Notes: a model not told the origin generated them from the sequence alone. A stretch of DNA of 64,000 nt from Rhizobium mongolense USDA 1844 (GCF_000419765.1 NZ_ATTQ01000005.1:1-64000); one strand, 5' to 3'. Shown: positions 44,015-52,036, counted from the stretch's first letter. Numbers and translations are program-made.

Positions 44015-44045
44015 TTGACCTCAATCTAAGTTGAGATGCGAACTT
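44015..44045 (+). promoter_or_regulatory. MerR/SoxR-like promoter element
   Basis: CTCAA-N6-TTGAG (44020-44035) matches the half-sites and spacing of SoxR-type operators. It overlaps a TTGACC at 44015-44020 that could be a -35 box. The matching -10 is poor, and no MerR-family gene is near, so this is only a suggestion. It lies 40 bases before the ornithine cyclodeaminase gene. Confidence 0.35.
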
Positions 44046-44074
44046 GATGCAGTCCGTCAGCCAAGGAGGTGCCG

Positions 44075-45016
44075 GTGACCATCATTTTAAGCGACAGCGA
44101 CCTGGACCGAAGCACGGCTATGCAGATCGCCATCGAGACGATCGAGGAAGCAATGGCGGCGCGATCAGCAGGGGTATTGGTTTCGCCGCCCAGGCATAAC
44201 GTGTCCTTTGGCGGGAAAGGCGACCTTGTCTTCACCATCGGCGGCACGATCGGCGAGCATTCGATTGCGGGCTTCAGGGTTTATGAAACATTCAAAGGGC
44301 TGCGCCACGACCAGATCGTCGCGGTCTGGTCGGCTGAAACGGCAGAGCTTCAGGGCCTTGTCGTCGGCAGCCGGTTGGGAGATATCCGAACCGGCGCGAT
44401 TGGCGGCATCGCCATTCGTCATATGTCGTCGCCTGGCGTCAGGACGGTAGGCGTCATTGGAAGCGGGCACCAGGCGCGGACGCAGTTGGAGGCTGCGGCA
44501 CTTGTCCGCAGGCTGGATCACGTCCGCGTCTATAGCCGCCACGAACAGAACCGCCGGACATTTTCAGCGGAGATGGAAGAGCGCTTAGGGATCCCCGTGG
44601 AGCCTGTGGATACGCCACGGCGCGCTGTAAGCGAAGCCGATATCGTCATTTGTGCAACGACCAGCCGAACACCGGTGATGGAGGCAGCTTGGCTGAAGCC
44701 CGGAGTTCACATCAACACCATCGGTCCGAAGACCGTGGATGAGCATGAGTTGGGCTTGGACATCGCCGCTGCCGCCCATCTTATCGCGACCGACTCTCTG
44801 GAGCAGACAGACGCCTATAAGGCTCCATTCTTCCTGCATGGATCGCCCGATGCCGTGCGCCTGGTTGATTTGGCCGCGATCGTCAGCGGCAGGCTGCGTG
44901 TCCGCCCGGCGCACGATCAAACGACGTTGTTTTGCTCGGCGGGCCTCGCAGGCACCGAAGTCCTGGTGGCATCGAAGCTGCTTGCGGCTTGCGGCGGCAA
45001 GGTTCCTGCGGCCTGA
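44075..45016 (+). CDS. ornithine cyclodeaminase / mu-crystallin family protein
   Basis: 313-residue NAD(P)-dependent enzyme of the OCD/mu-crystallin family. The N-terminal part has ETIEEAMAARSAGVLVSPPRHNV, and the Rossmann motif is VGVIGSGHQARTQLEAA (about residues 126-142), followed by VEPVDTPRRAVSEADIVICATTSRTPV. Family members deaminate ornithine to proline or reduce cyclic imines and ketimines, so the substrate is uncertain. I start at GTG 44075, which leaves AAGGAGG intact upstream; a GTG at 44069 would overlap that site. The 3' end overlaps the convergent cysteine hydrolase by 100 bases. Confidence 0.85.
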   Translation: MTIILSDSDLDRSTAMQIAIETIEEAMAARSAGVLVSPPRHNVSFGGKGDLVFTIGGTIGEHSIAGFRVYETFKGLRHDQIVAVWSAETAELQGLVVGSRLGDIRTGAIGGIAIRHMSSPGVRTVGVIGSGHQARTQLEAAALVRRLDHVRVYSRHEQNRRTFSAEMEERLGIPVEPVDTPRRAVSEADIVICATTSRTPVMEAAWLKPGVHINTIGPKTVDEHELGLDIAAAAHLIATDSLEQTDAYKAPFFLHGSPDAVRLVDLAAIVSGRLRVRPAHDQTTLFCSAGLAGTEVLVASKLLAACGGKVPAA

Positions 45017-45570
45017 AGTGGGCGGAGAGCCTGGGTTATCTCGGAAACAGTAGCAAGCTTGGCAATCTTGCCATTCAGGTAGTCAACCGAGACCCTTCCA
45101 TGCTCGCCATCATAGGAATCGATGCATTCCTCCGCCAGGACCACGCGAAGGTCGCGTTGGTAAGCGTCGATAGCGGCCATACGAATACAAGCGTGCGTGT
45201 TGATGCCGCACAATACCAGCTCGCCCACGCCCATCGCCGATAGAATGCCTTCAAGTTCGGTCCGGTAAAACGCACTATAGCGTTTCTTTACGATGGTCGT
45301 GTCGCTTGGCTCCCAATCGAGGCCAGCATGAAACTGGGCGCCTGAAGTTCCTTCGATCGCAATCTTCAGGTTCTTGTCCCGCATCTCGAGAAAGGCATCG
45401 CTAAGGTCAGGCCGAAATTCCGGCCGCACCCATATGACCGGCAACCCGGCCTCTCTAAAGGCCACAGCCAGCTTGTTGGTTTCGCCGATCAGCCGAGCAG
45501 CTTTATCTGCGCTCCAATGGTCGAGGTAGTCATTGATGATGTCGATGATAACAAGGGCGCGTTTGGTCAT
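44917..45570 (-). CDS. isochorismatase-family cysteine hydrolase
   Basis: 217-residue hydrolase. Catalytic residues are visible: Asp in ALVIIDIINDYLD, Lys in TTIVKKRYSAFYRTELEGIL, and nucleophile Cys in VLCGINTHACIRMAAIDAY. Such enzymes cleave isochorismate, nicotinamide or carbamoyl compounds; the reaction here is unknown. The normal C-terminus is around ITQALRPLQ; the last 30 or so residues are read from DNA antisense to the ornithine cyclodeaminase gene, suggesting loss of the original stop. A GTG at 45588 would lie in a palindromic operator, so ATG 45570 is preferred. Confidence 0.8.
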   Translation of the reverse strand: MTKRALVIIDIINDYLDHWSADKAARLIGETNKLAVAFREAGLPVIWVRPEFRPDLSDAFLEMRDKNLKIAIEGTSGAQFHAGLDWEPSDTTIVKKRYSAFYRTELEGILSAMGVGELVLCGINTHACIRMAAIDAYQRDLRVVLAEECIDSYDGEHGRVSVDYLNGKIAKLATVSEITQALRPLQAAGTLPPQAASSFDATRTSVPARPAEQNNVV

Positions 45571-45582
45571 TAAGCGATTAGA

Positions 45583-45609
45583 CGTCACAACAGTTGCAGT
45601 GTTGTGACG
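45583..45609 (-). promoter_or_regulatory. perfect palindrome upstream of the cysteine hydrolase
   Basis: Arms CGTCACAACA and TGTTGTGACG, spacer of seven bases. It ends 13 bases before the start at 45570 and is a strong operator candidate for an unknown dimeric repressor, for example of the GntR type. Confidence 0.6.
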
Positions 45610-45667
45610 CCGGGCGGTATGCCGGTTTGGAGCGTTTCTTGTTCATGCCGCGGACATGAAAATGCCG

Positions 45668-46549
45668 TCAATCACTCCCGAACATCAGCGACTGATGCGC
45701 TGCCGTTCCAGCCAGCGCTCCATCACCAACGGCGAGAGCCACGGAGCCTGCGGCCCTTGCTGCATCGCCGCAGGCGAAGATGCCCTTCGCGGTCGTCTGC
45801 TTTACGGCATCCGTCCAGATGAACTGGCCGAGCGGCCCCTCTTCGAGCACGCAACCCAGTTGCTCAGCCCAAGGAATTTGCACTGAAGTCCGCGTCAGGG
45901 TGAACAAACCGTCCATTGCGACAATCCTGCCATCGTCCGCACGGTCTCCTGCGATCTCCCGCACTGGTGTCGTCTCGACCTTGACTGCGCGCGCACGCAA
46001 TTGCGCTGCCTGATCGGCATTCGGTACGACGATACCGTTGGTGAAAAAAGTCGTCTCGCCCCAGTCAGGAAGCATTAGGGCATGATGCATGGAATGCTCC
46101 CCGGATGCGATGACGCCGATCCGCCCCTGGTCCAATTCGTAACCATGGCAATAGGGGCAATGGAAGACAGATTTTCCCCAGCGTTCCTGCAGGCCTGGAA
46201 TGGCGGGCAGTCGATCTGCAACCCCCGCTGCCAGGATCAGACGCCTGCCTTCCGTCATAGGCTTGCCATCGATCTCGATGGCAAATCCATTGCTGGTCCT
46301 CTCTGCGGCTTGTGCCTTGGCATTCAGCCAGTGGACAGTCGGATAGCGTTCGAGCTGTTGGCGGGCCTTGGATACGATCAGGCCGGGTTCACGGCCGTCC
46401 TGCCCCAGAAAGCCGTGCGAGACAGCGGCAAAGCGATTGCGGCGCTCACCGGCATCGATCACCAGGATCTTCCGTCTGGCACGGGCGAGCGGCAGCGCCG
46501 CTGAAATGCCTGCAAAGCTGCCGCCGATGATGATGACGTCGAAATGCAT
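45668..46549 (-). CDS. thioredoxin reductase-like FAD/NAD(P) oxidoreductase
   Basis: 293-residue flavoprotein of the thioredoxin reductase-like group. FAD motif at the start: FDVIIIGGSFAGISAALPLARARR. The redox-active pair is CPYCHGYE (CxxC near residues 131-134), NAD(P) region IGVIASGEHSMHHALML, and the second FAD motif GIFACGDAARAAGSVALAVGDGA. Similar proteins sit next to regulators and may reduce small disulfides rather than thioredoxin. The start MHFDV at 46549 fits better than an upstream in-frame Met. It is divergent from an Rrf2 gene across a perfect palindrome. Confidence 0.87.
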   Translation of the reverse strand: MHFDVIIIGGSFAGISAALPLARARRKILVIDAGERRNRFAAVSHGFLGQDGREPGLIVSKARQQLERYPTVHWLNAKAQAAERTSNGFAIEIDGKPMTEGRRLILAAGVADRLPAIPGLQERWGKSVFHCPYCHGYELDQGRIGVIASGEHSMHHALMLPDWGETTFFTNGIVVPNADQAAQLRARAVKVETTPVREIAGDRADDGRIVAMDGLFTLTRTSVQIPWAEQLGCVLEEGPLGQFIWTDAVKQTTAKGIFACGDAARAAGSVALAVGDGALAGTAAHQSLMFGSD

Positions 46550-46646
46550 AAATGATCCTCTCACGCTCGTTCCGGTTCATCGCCCGGCGGGAACAGCCGA
46601 ATGTCGAGTCATGAAACTTTTTAAGTTACGTGAAAGGGCTTTGTCA

Positions 46647-46679
46647 ATAATCATGCAACTAATATTGTTGCATGATTAT
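46647..46679. promoter_or_regulatory. 13-bp perfect palindrome in the divergent promoter
   Basis: Arms ATAATCATGCAAC and GTTGCATGATTAT with TAATATT between. It lies 45 bases before the Rrf2 start and about 98 bases before the oxidoreductase start. It is the natural operator for the Rrf2 protein controlling both genes. Confidence 0.75.
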
Positions 46680-46723
46680 GTATCTGTTAAATCTTTTGAT
46701 CCGCAAACGAGCTGAACCAGGCT

Positions 46724-47182
46724 ATGAGACACGACACCCGCTTATCTCGCATGCTGCATGTGCTCGTTCACATGGATCGCCACGAAGGCGCCGCAACATC
46801 CGAAACAATTGCAGCGATGCTGGGCACCAATGCCGTCGTCGTGCGCCGAACCATGGCCGGTCTGCGGGATCAGGGGTATGTCCGGTCCGAGAAGGGGCAC
46901 GGCGGCGGCTGGATCCTGGCGCGCCCTTTGCGGGACATCACCCTGCTCGACATTCACAATGCCTTGGGCGCGCCGCAACTCTTCTCGATCGGACTGGCGG
47001 GCGACAATCCGAACTGCGTCATCGAACAGGCCGTCAACGCCTCGCTTGCCGGGGCGATGCATGAGGCGGAAGCCATTTTGCTGGCGAAATTCGGTAAGGT
47101 CACATTGGCCGGGCTTGCCGAAGAATCCTCCAAGCGATGGGCAAAGCCTGCGCACTGCTCTTTGGAAATGGAGCATTCGTAG
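46724..47182 (+). CDS. Rrf2-family transcriptional regulator
   Basis: 152-residue regulator. N-terminal winged helix: RLSRMLHVLVHMDRHEGAATSETIAAMLGTNAVVVRRTMAGLRDQGYVRSEKGHGGGWILA (residues 6-66), with the GHGGGW wing typical of Rrf2. The Fe-S cysteine triad of IscR-type members is missing; one Cys (NPNCVIEQAVNASL) remains, as in YwnA/NsrR-like redox sensors without cluster. It probably senses thiol or electrophile stress and controls the divergent reductase-like gene. Confidence 0.88.
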   Translation: MRHDTRLSRMLHVLVHMDRHEGAATSETIAAMLGTNAVVVRRTMAGLRDQGYVRSEKGHGGGWILARPLRDITLLDIHNALGAPQLFSIGLAGDNPNCVIEQAVNASLAGAMHEAEAILLAKFGKVTLAGLAEESSKRWAKPAHCSLEMEHS

Positions 47183-47557
47183 AGAATTGCCCCTTCGAGG
47201 CTATTGTTGGACCAAACGTGTTTCCGGCGGCCCCAAGGCCGCTCGAAGGCCGGCGGGACACCCGCGCCGAAGAATGCAGGCAATAAACAAGGCCCGGGCC
47301 GAAATCACTGACCGTCTCGTCATCGCTTTTCACACCCCTGCAAGGAGATCCGTGGTCAAAAGCCCGAAGCGACTGCGGGGATCGCGCAGCGGTCCGTTCC
47401 GGCGCCGCGAACGGACTGACGTTATATGAGGGAATGCGAAAGATATCGTTTGCTTTGTATTGCCTGGAAGCGCACTGTCCGGCCTCCAGCAGCCATTTTC
47501 ACGGGCGCTGCTGTCTGAGGGCGGTCATGCCCTAGCCCCGACAGAAAGGAGGACTGC
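47183..47557. other. intergenic region, no gene supported
   Basis: Between the Rrf2 gene and the three-gene cassette. Part near 47420-47460 is AT-richer and likely holds the promoter of the cassette. Short open frames here have no ribosome binding site. Confidence 0.5.
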
Positions 47558-47863
47558 ATGTCTTCCGAAGTCACCATGAAATACCTGAAAAGCGAGGACC
47601 TAGGCATGCTGCAGCAGGTGCTGAGCGATGCAGGCTATACCGGCGATATTCTTTTCGATCAGCCTCGGACTTTTAATGCTGCGGCACTGCTGCTCATCCA
47701 GTTGTTCCAGGCGGGCACGACCTCGCCCGCCGAGCTTGCAAGTGAACTCGACCGCCACTTCGGCAAGGCAAAGCGTGTCGTCGCCGTGCCTCCTACCGTT
47801 CCGCCGTTTCACCGTTTTGCCATTCAGGGCCTTCCCTCCTCCCTTTCCGCGATCGTCCACTGA
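47558..47863 (+). CDS. hypothetical protein, first gene of a small cassette
   Basis: 101-residue protein. It starts after GAAAGGAGGAC, a very strong ribosome binding site. The sequence SEDLGMLQQVLSDAGYTGDILFDQPRTFNAAALLLIQLFQAGTTSPAELASELDRHFGK shows amphipathic helices and no membrane segment. I do not recognise it. The next gene begins two bases after its stop, so they form one transcript. Confidence 0.7.
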   Translation: MSSEVTMKYLKSEDLGMLQQVLSDAGYTGDILFDQPRTFNAAALLLIQLFQAGTTSPAELASELDRHFGKAKRVVAVPPTVPPFHRFAIQGLPSSLSAIVH

Positions 47864-47865
47864 AC

Positions 47866-48102
47866 ATGAACATAAGGCCACCCACCTTCGACGTCGACGA
47901 TGCCCGGCGCGCGAACGAGTGCGCCTGCGTCTTCGACCTTCTGGCGACGCAGATTGCGATTGAAGCCGCAAACGCGGGGTGGCTGCAGAGCGAGGTTGCA
48001 TTGGCTCTCGCTGACGCCGCCGAGCGCTACGTCATGCATGTCGCAGCCGGCACGCATGAGATGCCGATTGCGGCCAACTGCAACGCCGTTCGGGAGGCTT
48101 GA
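47866..48102 (+). CDS. hypothetical protein, second gene of the cassette
   Basis: 78-residue, mainly helical, acidic protein: FDVDDARRANECACVFDLLATQIAIEAANAGWLQSEVALALADAAERYVMHVAA. No known domain. It starts two bases after the preceding stop and ends with its stop overlapping the next ATG (TGATG), so translation is coupled. Confidence 0.7.
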   Translation: MNIRPPTFDVDDARRANECACVFDLLATQIAIEAANAGWLQSEVALALADAAERYVMHVAAGTHEMPIAANCNAVREA

Positions 48103-48458
48103 TGCGGAGCGGCCTTCTCATCGCGTTTTTTTGCACCGCCGCGGCGCTTTATCTGGCGTGGGGACAGTTCGCTGCCTATCAGGAGCGGGAGCGCGTTCAA
48201 ACCACCGATGCCGCCGAGCGCCGAACACGACTGGCGGAACTTTCCGCAGACGGCTGCAATGGTGCCGTTGGCTCCCTTTCGGCGATGGAGCATCGGCTCC
48301 TCAAGGCCGGAGGTATCGAGATCCCTAGGGCTCTGGCTAGCGACATCACGTTATGTCTCGAAGAGAATATCATGTCGGGCCGTTCACGGCTGCAGATGGA
48401 GCGGACGCACTTGATCAGGCTGTTTCCGCGCGAGGCGAGCATATTGCCGAACGAATGA
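48102..48458 (+). CDS. hypothetical membrane-anchored protein, third gene of the cassette
   Basis: 118-residue protein with an N-terminal hydrophobic segment (LLIAFFCTAAALYLAWGQFAA, residues 4-24) that would place the rest in the periplasm or anchor it. The remainder is helical, with two cysteines (DGCNGAVGS and DITLCLEEN). No family recognised. It ends eight bases from the convergent sufE stop. Confidence 0.65.
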   Translation: MRSGLLIAFFCTAAALYLAWGQFAAYQERERVQTTDAAERRTRLAELSADGCNGAVGSLSAMEHRLLKAGGIEIPRALASDITLCLEENIMSGRSRLQMERTHLIRLFPREASILPNE

Positions 48459-48466
48459 CCGCGCGC

Positions 48467-48889
48467 TCAAGCCGCGACACGCACCCGCGCTTCTTCCCGG
48501 ATCCGGTTTACCATGGACCTCAGCCCGTTGGAGCGCTGCGACGACAGGTTCTCGACAAGGCCGATCTTCGAGAAGATATCGAAAGCATCGAGGCCCGCGA
48601 TCTCCGAGGCCCTCTTGCCGGAATAGGTAGCAAGCACGATAGCGACGAGACCACGCACGATGTGCGCGTCGGAATCGCCCTCGAAGATCAGCACCGGATT
48701 TTCAGGATCCCCCTCGGGATGCGTCACCAGCCAGACCTGGCTGGCGCAGCCCATCACCTTGTTCGCGGACGTCTTCTTGTCGTCCGGCAGGTCCGGCAAC
48801 CCCTTGCCAAGTTCGATGACATAGCGGTAGCGGTCCTCCCAGTCGTCGAGGAAGGAGAAGTCGTCGATGATCTCGTCGAGAGATGCCAT
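48467..48889 (-). CDS. sufE: SufE family Fe-S cluster assembly protein
   Basis: 140-residue sulfur acceptor that takes persulfide from SufS cysteine desulfurase for Fe-S cluster assembly. The persulfide loop VMGCASQVWL carries the active Cys (residue 48). Flanking blocks ELGKGLPDLPDDKKTSANKV and GLDAFDIFSKIGLVENLSSQRSNGLRSMVNRI are standard. It is separate from the suf operon here, as in many rhizobia. The start at 48889 has GAAAGG upstream; a GTG 15 bases earlier is less likely. Confidence 0.93.
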   Translation of the reverse strand: MASLDEIIDDFSFLDDWEDRYRYVIELGKGLPDLPDDKKTSANKVMGCASQVWLVTHPEGDPENPVLIFEGDSDAHIVRGLVAIVLATYSGKRASEIAGLDAFDIFSKIGLVENLSSQRSNGLRSMVNRIREEARVRVAA

Positions 48890-48987
48890 AAGCGGGCCTT
48901 TCACTATTGTGAGTGATATAGGTGAACTGGCGCCGCTTTTGAACCATTAAAAAGAAAAACGTCCGCCAGGCGACAAACGCCTTGGGG

Positions 48988-49205
48988 TCAGCCGCCGTAC
49001 CGCATCCGCCGGAGCAGCTCATCGCTGCGAACGAACTGGTGATAGAGGGCAGCTCCGGCATGGCACACCAGCAGCGCGACAAGCAGGCGGGCACCGAGGC
49101 CGTGAGGCGCGCGAAGGATAGTCGGTGAAGTTCGGCAGCATTGCGGGGGGGCCGCGCCGCTCAGGATTATCATGCCGATGCCGCTGGCCATGCCGGGAAT
49201 GACGA
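48988..49205 (-). pseudogene. cytochrome b561 C-terminal remnant
   Basis: The minus strand encodes the end of a cytochrome b561: APHGLGARLLVALLVCHAGAALYHQFVRSDELLRRMRYGG, where the His pairs are haem ligands. Upstream, MASGIGMIILSGAAP fits the same family. In between, MLPNFTDYPSRA reads only in another frame, so two compensating indels, one at a run of C, have broken it. No N-terminal half is present. Confidence 0.55.
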
Positions 49206-49410
49206 CGCCAACGGCATCCTGATCCTCATTCCTTCGCCCTGTTCCTCGCCTCAAAAGCCAAGGCCGGTGAGTTCGACACCGTCTTCTATATGGCGCTCGA
49301 ACTCGCCGGGGGGGACGATAAACATCACTCTCTTCAGCCTCAACATGCGCGACGGCCTCAAGCTCAAATGCGACCTTCGCCGCCAGCCCGCGTATCCCTC
49401 GAACGCATAG
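49206..49410 (+). other. possible ORF remnant, unidentified
   Basis: FALFLASKAKAGEFDTVFYMALELAG in one frame and TINITLFSLNMRDGLKLKCDLRRQPAY in another meet at a run of G near 49308. This could be a small frameshifted gene, but there is no ribosome binding site and no family match. It lies in the same decayed patch as the b561 remnant. Confidence 0.25.
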
Positions 49411-49445
49411 AAAAAACGCCGTGAAGGATGGGCATCCTCACGGCG
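49411..49445 (-). terminator. rho-independent terminator on the minus strand
   Basis: On the minus strand CGCCGTGAGGATG / CATCCTTCACGGCG form a long stem with a C loop, followed by six T residues. It lies 105 bases behind the stop of the DUF5330 gene and would end that transcript. Confidence 0.8.
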
Positions 49446-49550
49446 CAGCAAAATGCTGAAGTCAAACAGGGCAGGCACGTCAGGCACGGGGCATCTCCGT
49501 ATCATGCGGATCGCCGGTGCAAGCTTGGGGCGGAGAACTCCGCGGAATTC

Positions 49551-50042
49551 TTAAAGGACCGGCTTCGGTGTCGGCAAGGGAATGGCGCCGGTCACGACCT
49601 TGTCGGAAACCGATTCGTCCTCCACCGGCGGGCGGTAGGGCATCGGCTGGTTCAGTGCGGCAGCCCTCTGCTCTTTTGCGGAAGGAGCAGCGGCTGCAAC
49701 GGGAGCTTCGCCAAGCGGTGCGGCCGGCGTCGCTTCCGCAAGCTTCAGAGCCGGCGCCTTCTCGTCCGAGAACTGGCTGTCCAGCAGCTCATAAGCGACG
49801 CGGGCGCCTTCGCGGGCCCGGTAGCCGAGGGCGGTGAGCGTTTCGGCGCCCTTGGCGCAGACCTCCGGCTTCTCGTTGCACATGCCGGTGAGATAATCAT
49901 AGGCGCCGCTTGCGGCGGTGAAGGCGTCAAAGAATTGGATTTGCGGGTCGTTGGCAAGCCGCGTCGAGCTCTCCGAGCTGAAGAGCGACAAGAGGACCAG
50001 CACAAGGCCGAACCAGAACGATCCTTTGATCAGAAACCACAT
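49551..50042 (-). CDS. DUF5330 family membrane-anchored protein
   Basis: 163-residue protein. Its N-terminus MWFLIKGSFWFGLVLVLLSLF is a membrane anchor. A conserved part, FFDAFTAASGAYDYLTGMCNEKPEVCAKGAETLTALGYRAREGARVAYELLD (about 37-88, two cysteines), is the DUF5330 region. The tail is Ala/Pro-rich and ends PLPTPKPVL. The start at 50042 has GGATGGGC upstream. Rhizobial conserved protein of unknown role, probably at the inner membrane facing the periplasm. Confidence 0.78.
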   Translation of the reverse strand: MWFLIKGSFWFGLVLVLLSLFSSESSTRLANDPQIQFFDAFTAASGAYDYLTGMCNEKPEVCAKGAETLTALGYRAREGARVAYELLDSQFSDEKAPALKLAEATPAAPLGEAPVAAAAPSAKEQRAAALNQPMPYRPPVEDESVSDKVVTGAIPLPTPKPVL

Positions 50043-50494
50043 TGTCGTTGCCCATCCTGTTTTTCCCGTCCGGTCTTCTCGCCGAATCAGGCCGGTTTTC
50101 CGGTGTGCTTTCACCCTAGCGGGGAAATGCGAATGCCACTTTTCGAAACTCGACGGCATTTGAGGCAAATTTAATTCGAATTTTAAATAAAGGCATTCTG
50201 ACCGCATTTCAGTCAAATTGTAGCCATCGGGGTTAAGCATGGCGCAGTGGGCCGCCTGGAATTGCAGGGATTCCCTAAGGGCAGCGTGCCGCAAAGGTTA
50301 ACGCAAAGCCGAAATGCGAGCGAAATCCACCGCTTACCCGCTATTAACCACAAAAACCAAAGGGCCCTGCGGATGGCTCAAAATGGGATTTTTACAGCTT
50401 TTGGGCTGTGGAGAGCCGCTTTGCCTTATCCTTTCCTTAAGCCGCCGGGGCCTATTGTCCGCACTGTGTAAAGAGCCTTTTCGGCGGGTATTGC
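50043..50494. promoter_or_regulatory. divergent promoter region between DUF5330 and the sensor kinase
   Basis: 452 bases without an ORF. An AT-rich part at 50160-50215 (TAATTCGAATTTTAAATAAA) fits the promoter of the minus-strand gene. TTAACG and TTAACC words near 50297 and 50343 recall CtrA half-sites, but no full TTAA-N7-TTAA is present. Confidence 0.4.
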
Positions 50495-52036
50495 GTGCGC
50501 GTATTGAGTGAAATTGGCGGACGGGCGGCAGCCCTCGTGGACCGGGCAGCGGCAGGCTGGCTTCTCCGCACGGGAAGCGGCGAAGCTGTTGCCGAGCGCG
50601 AGCTTGCGATCCTGCGCCGCCTCGTCTTCCTCTCCAGCGCGGCCTTGATCGCTGCGCCTGCCGGCCTCTCCTTCGTCACCAGCCCGGCCGTGGCGCTGCC
50701 TGCAGGTGTCGCGACCGTCTGTGCTGGCTTCCTCTTTTCAGCCGTGGGCAGCATCGCGCTTGCCCGCCAGAGCGCCGCGGTGTCCGCCGTCGCCGCGGCA
50801 CCCGCGGAAGACTTCTTCCTGGAAAACAGCGTCGGCCTTGTCCTCTTCCTCGATCCGCAAGGCAACGTCACCACCGCCGGTGGCCGCGACAGCCGCGAGT
50901 TCCTCGCCTGGATGCGCGATCCGAAGGGCAGGGGCTTCATCGAGCAGGTGCATGTCTCCGACCGCATCTTCGTCCTGCAGGCGCTCGACCGGCTGCGCCA
51001 GGGCGAGGAGTGCGCCAGCGTCGACCTTCGCCTCGACCGCCCCTGCGTTTCCCTTGATCTTCGCCAGTTCGCGCATCTCAGAATGGACATGACGGCACGG
51101 CGCGATGAGGACGGCGAGCTCCTGGCCGTGGTCGCCCAGCTCCGCGACGTCTCCGTCGAACAACAGCTGCGCATGGAAGCCCAAAGCCGGGCGGCCGATG
51201 CCGAATCCGCCAACGATGCCAAGTCGCGCTTCCTCGCCGCCGTCAGCCACGAGCTGCGCACGCCGCTGAACGCCATCCTCGGCTTCTCGGATATCCTGCT
51301 CGGCGAATATTTCGGCAAGTTCGACAATGAGCGCCAGCGCGAATACGTGACCCTGGTACGCGAGTCCGGCGCGCACCTGCTTTCCGTCGTCAACACCATG
51401 CTCGACATGAGCAAGATCGAGGCCGGCCGCTATGAGCTGCTGCTCGAACCGTTCGATATAGGCGCCTCGGTCCGCTCCTGCGAGGCGATGCTTGCGCTGC
51501 AGGCCAAGGGCAAGGGTGTGACGCTGACGAGCCGCATCCAGCGCGGCCTCGACGAGGTTGTCGCCGACCAGCGCGCCATTCAGCAGATCCTCATCAATCT
51601 CGTCGGCAACGCTGTGAAGTTCACCGATGCCGGCGGCGCCGTCACCGTCGATGCGGCGATGCGCGACGGCATCCTGCAGATCTGCGTCAGCGACACCGGC
51701 ATCGGCATTCCCGCCGACAGGCTCGAATCGCTCGGCCAGCCCTTCATGCAGGTGCAGAACGATTATACACGTCACTACGAGGGCACGGGCCTCGGCCTGT
51801 CGCTGGTGAAGGGCCTCGTGGCGCTGCATGGCGGTCACTTCGCGATTGCCAGCGTTCCAGGCGAAGGCACGATCATCACCATTTCGATCGCGGCAGATGG
51901 TTCTGCCGCCGGTGCCGCGCATGCGCAAAAAGACCGGGCCGTCGATTTCCCGCCGCGCCTGAAAATTGCGGCGACGAATGTCGCCGGACTGGAAGAGGGG
52001 CTTTTCGATGGCCGCGCGCAAGCGAAAATCGCCTAA
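50495..52036 (+). CDS. PAS-containing sensor histidine kinase
   Basis: 513-residue membrane histidine kinase. Two hydrophobic segments (about 44-62 and 66-90) precede a PAS domain (105-225). The HisKA box FLAAVSHELRTPLNAILGFSDIL places the phospho-acceptor at His252. ATP-binding boxes follow: NLVGNAVKFT (N, residue 372), DTGIGIP (G1) and GTGLGLSLVKGLVALHGG (G2). No receiver is fused and no response regulator is adjacent. Among rhizobial kinases it resembles the cell-cycle/envelope PdhS-DivJ type by HisKA sequence, but this is not certain. The next gene begins inside its 3' end. Confidence 0.88.
   Translation: MRVLSEIGGRAAALVDRAAAGWLLRTGSGEAVAERELAILRRLVFLSSAALIAAPAGLSFVTSPAVALPAGVATVCAGFLFSAVGSIALARQSAAVSAVAAAPAEDFFLENSVGLVLFLDPQGNVTTAGGRDSREFLAWMRDPKGRGFIEQVHVSDRIFVLQALDRLRQGEECASVDLRLDRPCVSLDLRQFAHLRMDMTARRDEDGELLAVVAQLRDVSVEQQLRMEAQSRAADAESANDAKSRFLAAVSHELRTPLNAILGFSDILLGEYFGKFDNERQREYVTLVRESGAHLLSVVNTMLDMSKIEAGRYELLLEPFDIGASVRSCEAMLALQAKGKGVTLTSRIQRGLDEVVADQRAIQQILINLVGNAVKFTDAGGAVTVDAAMRDGILQICVSDTGIGIPADRLESLGQPFMQVQNDYTRHYEGTGLGLSLVKGLVALHGGHFAIASVPGEGTIITISIAADGSAAGAAHAQKDRAVDFPPRLKIAATNVAGLEEGLFDGRAQAKIA

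Noticed and set aside
47100..47333. Minus-strand 77-codon frame behind the Rrf2 gene
   Set aside because: No ribosome binding site and overlaps the 3' end of the Rrf2 gene.
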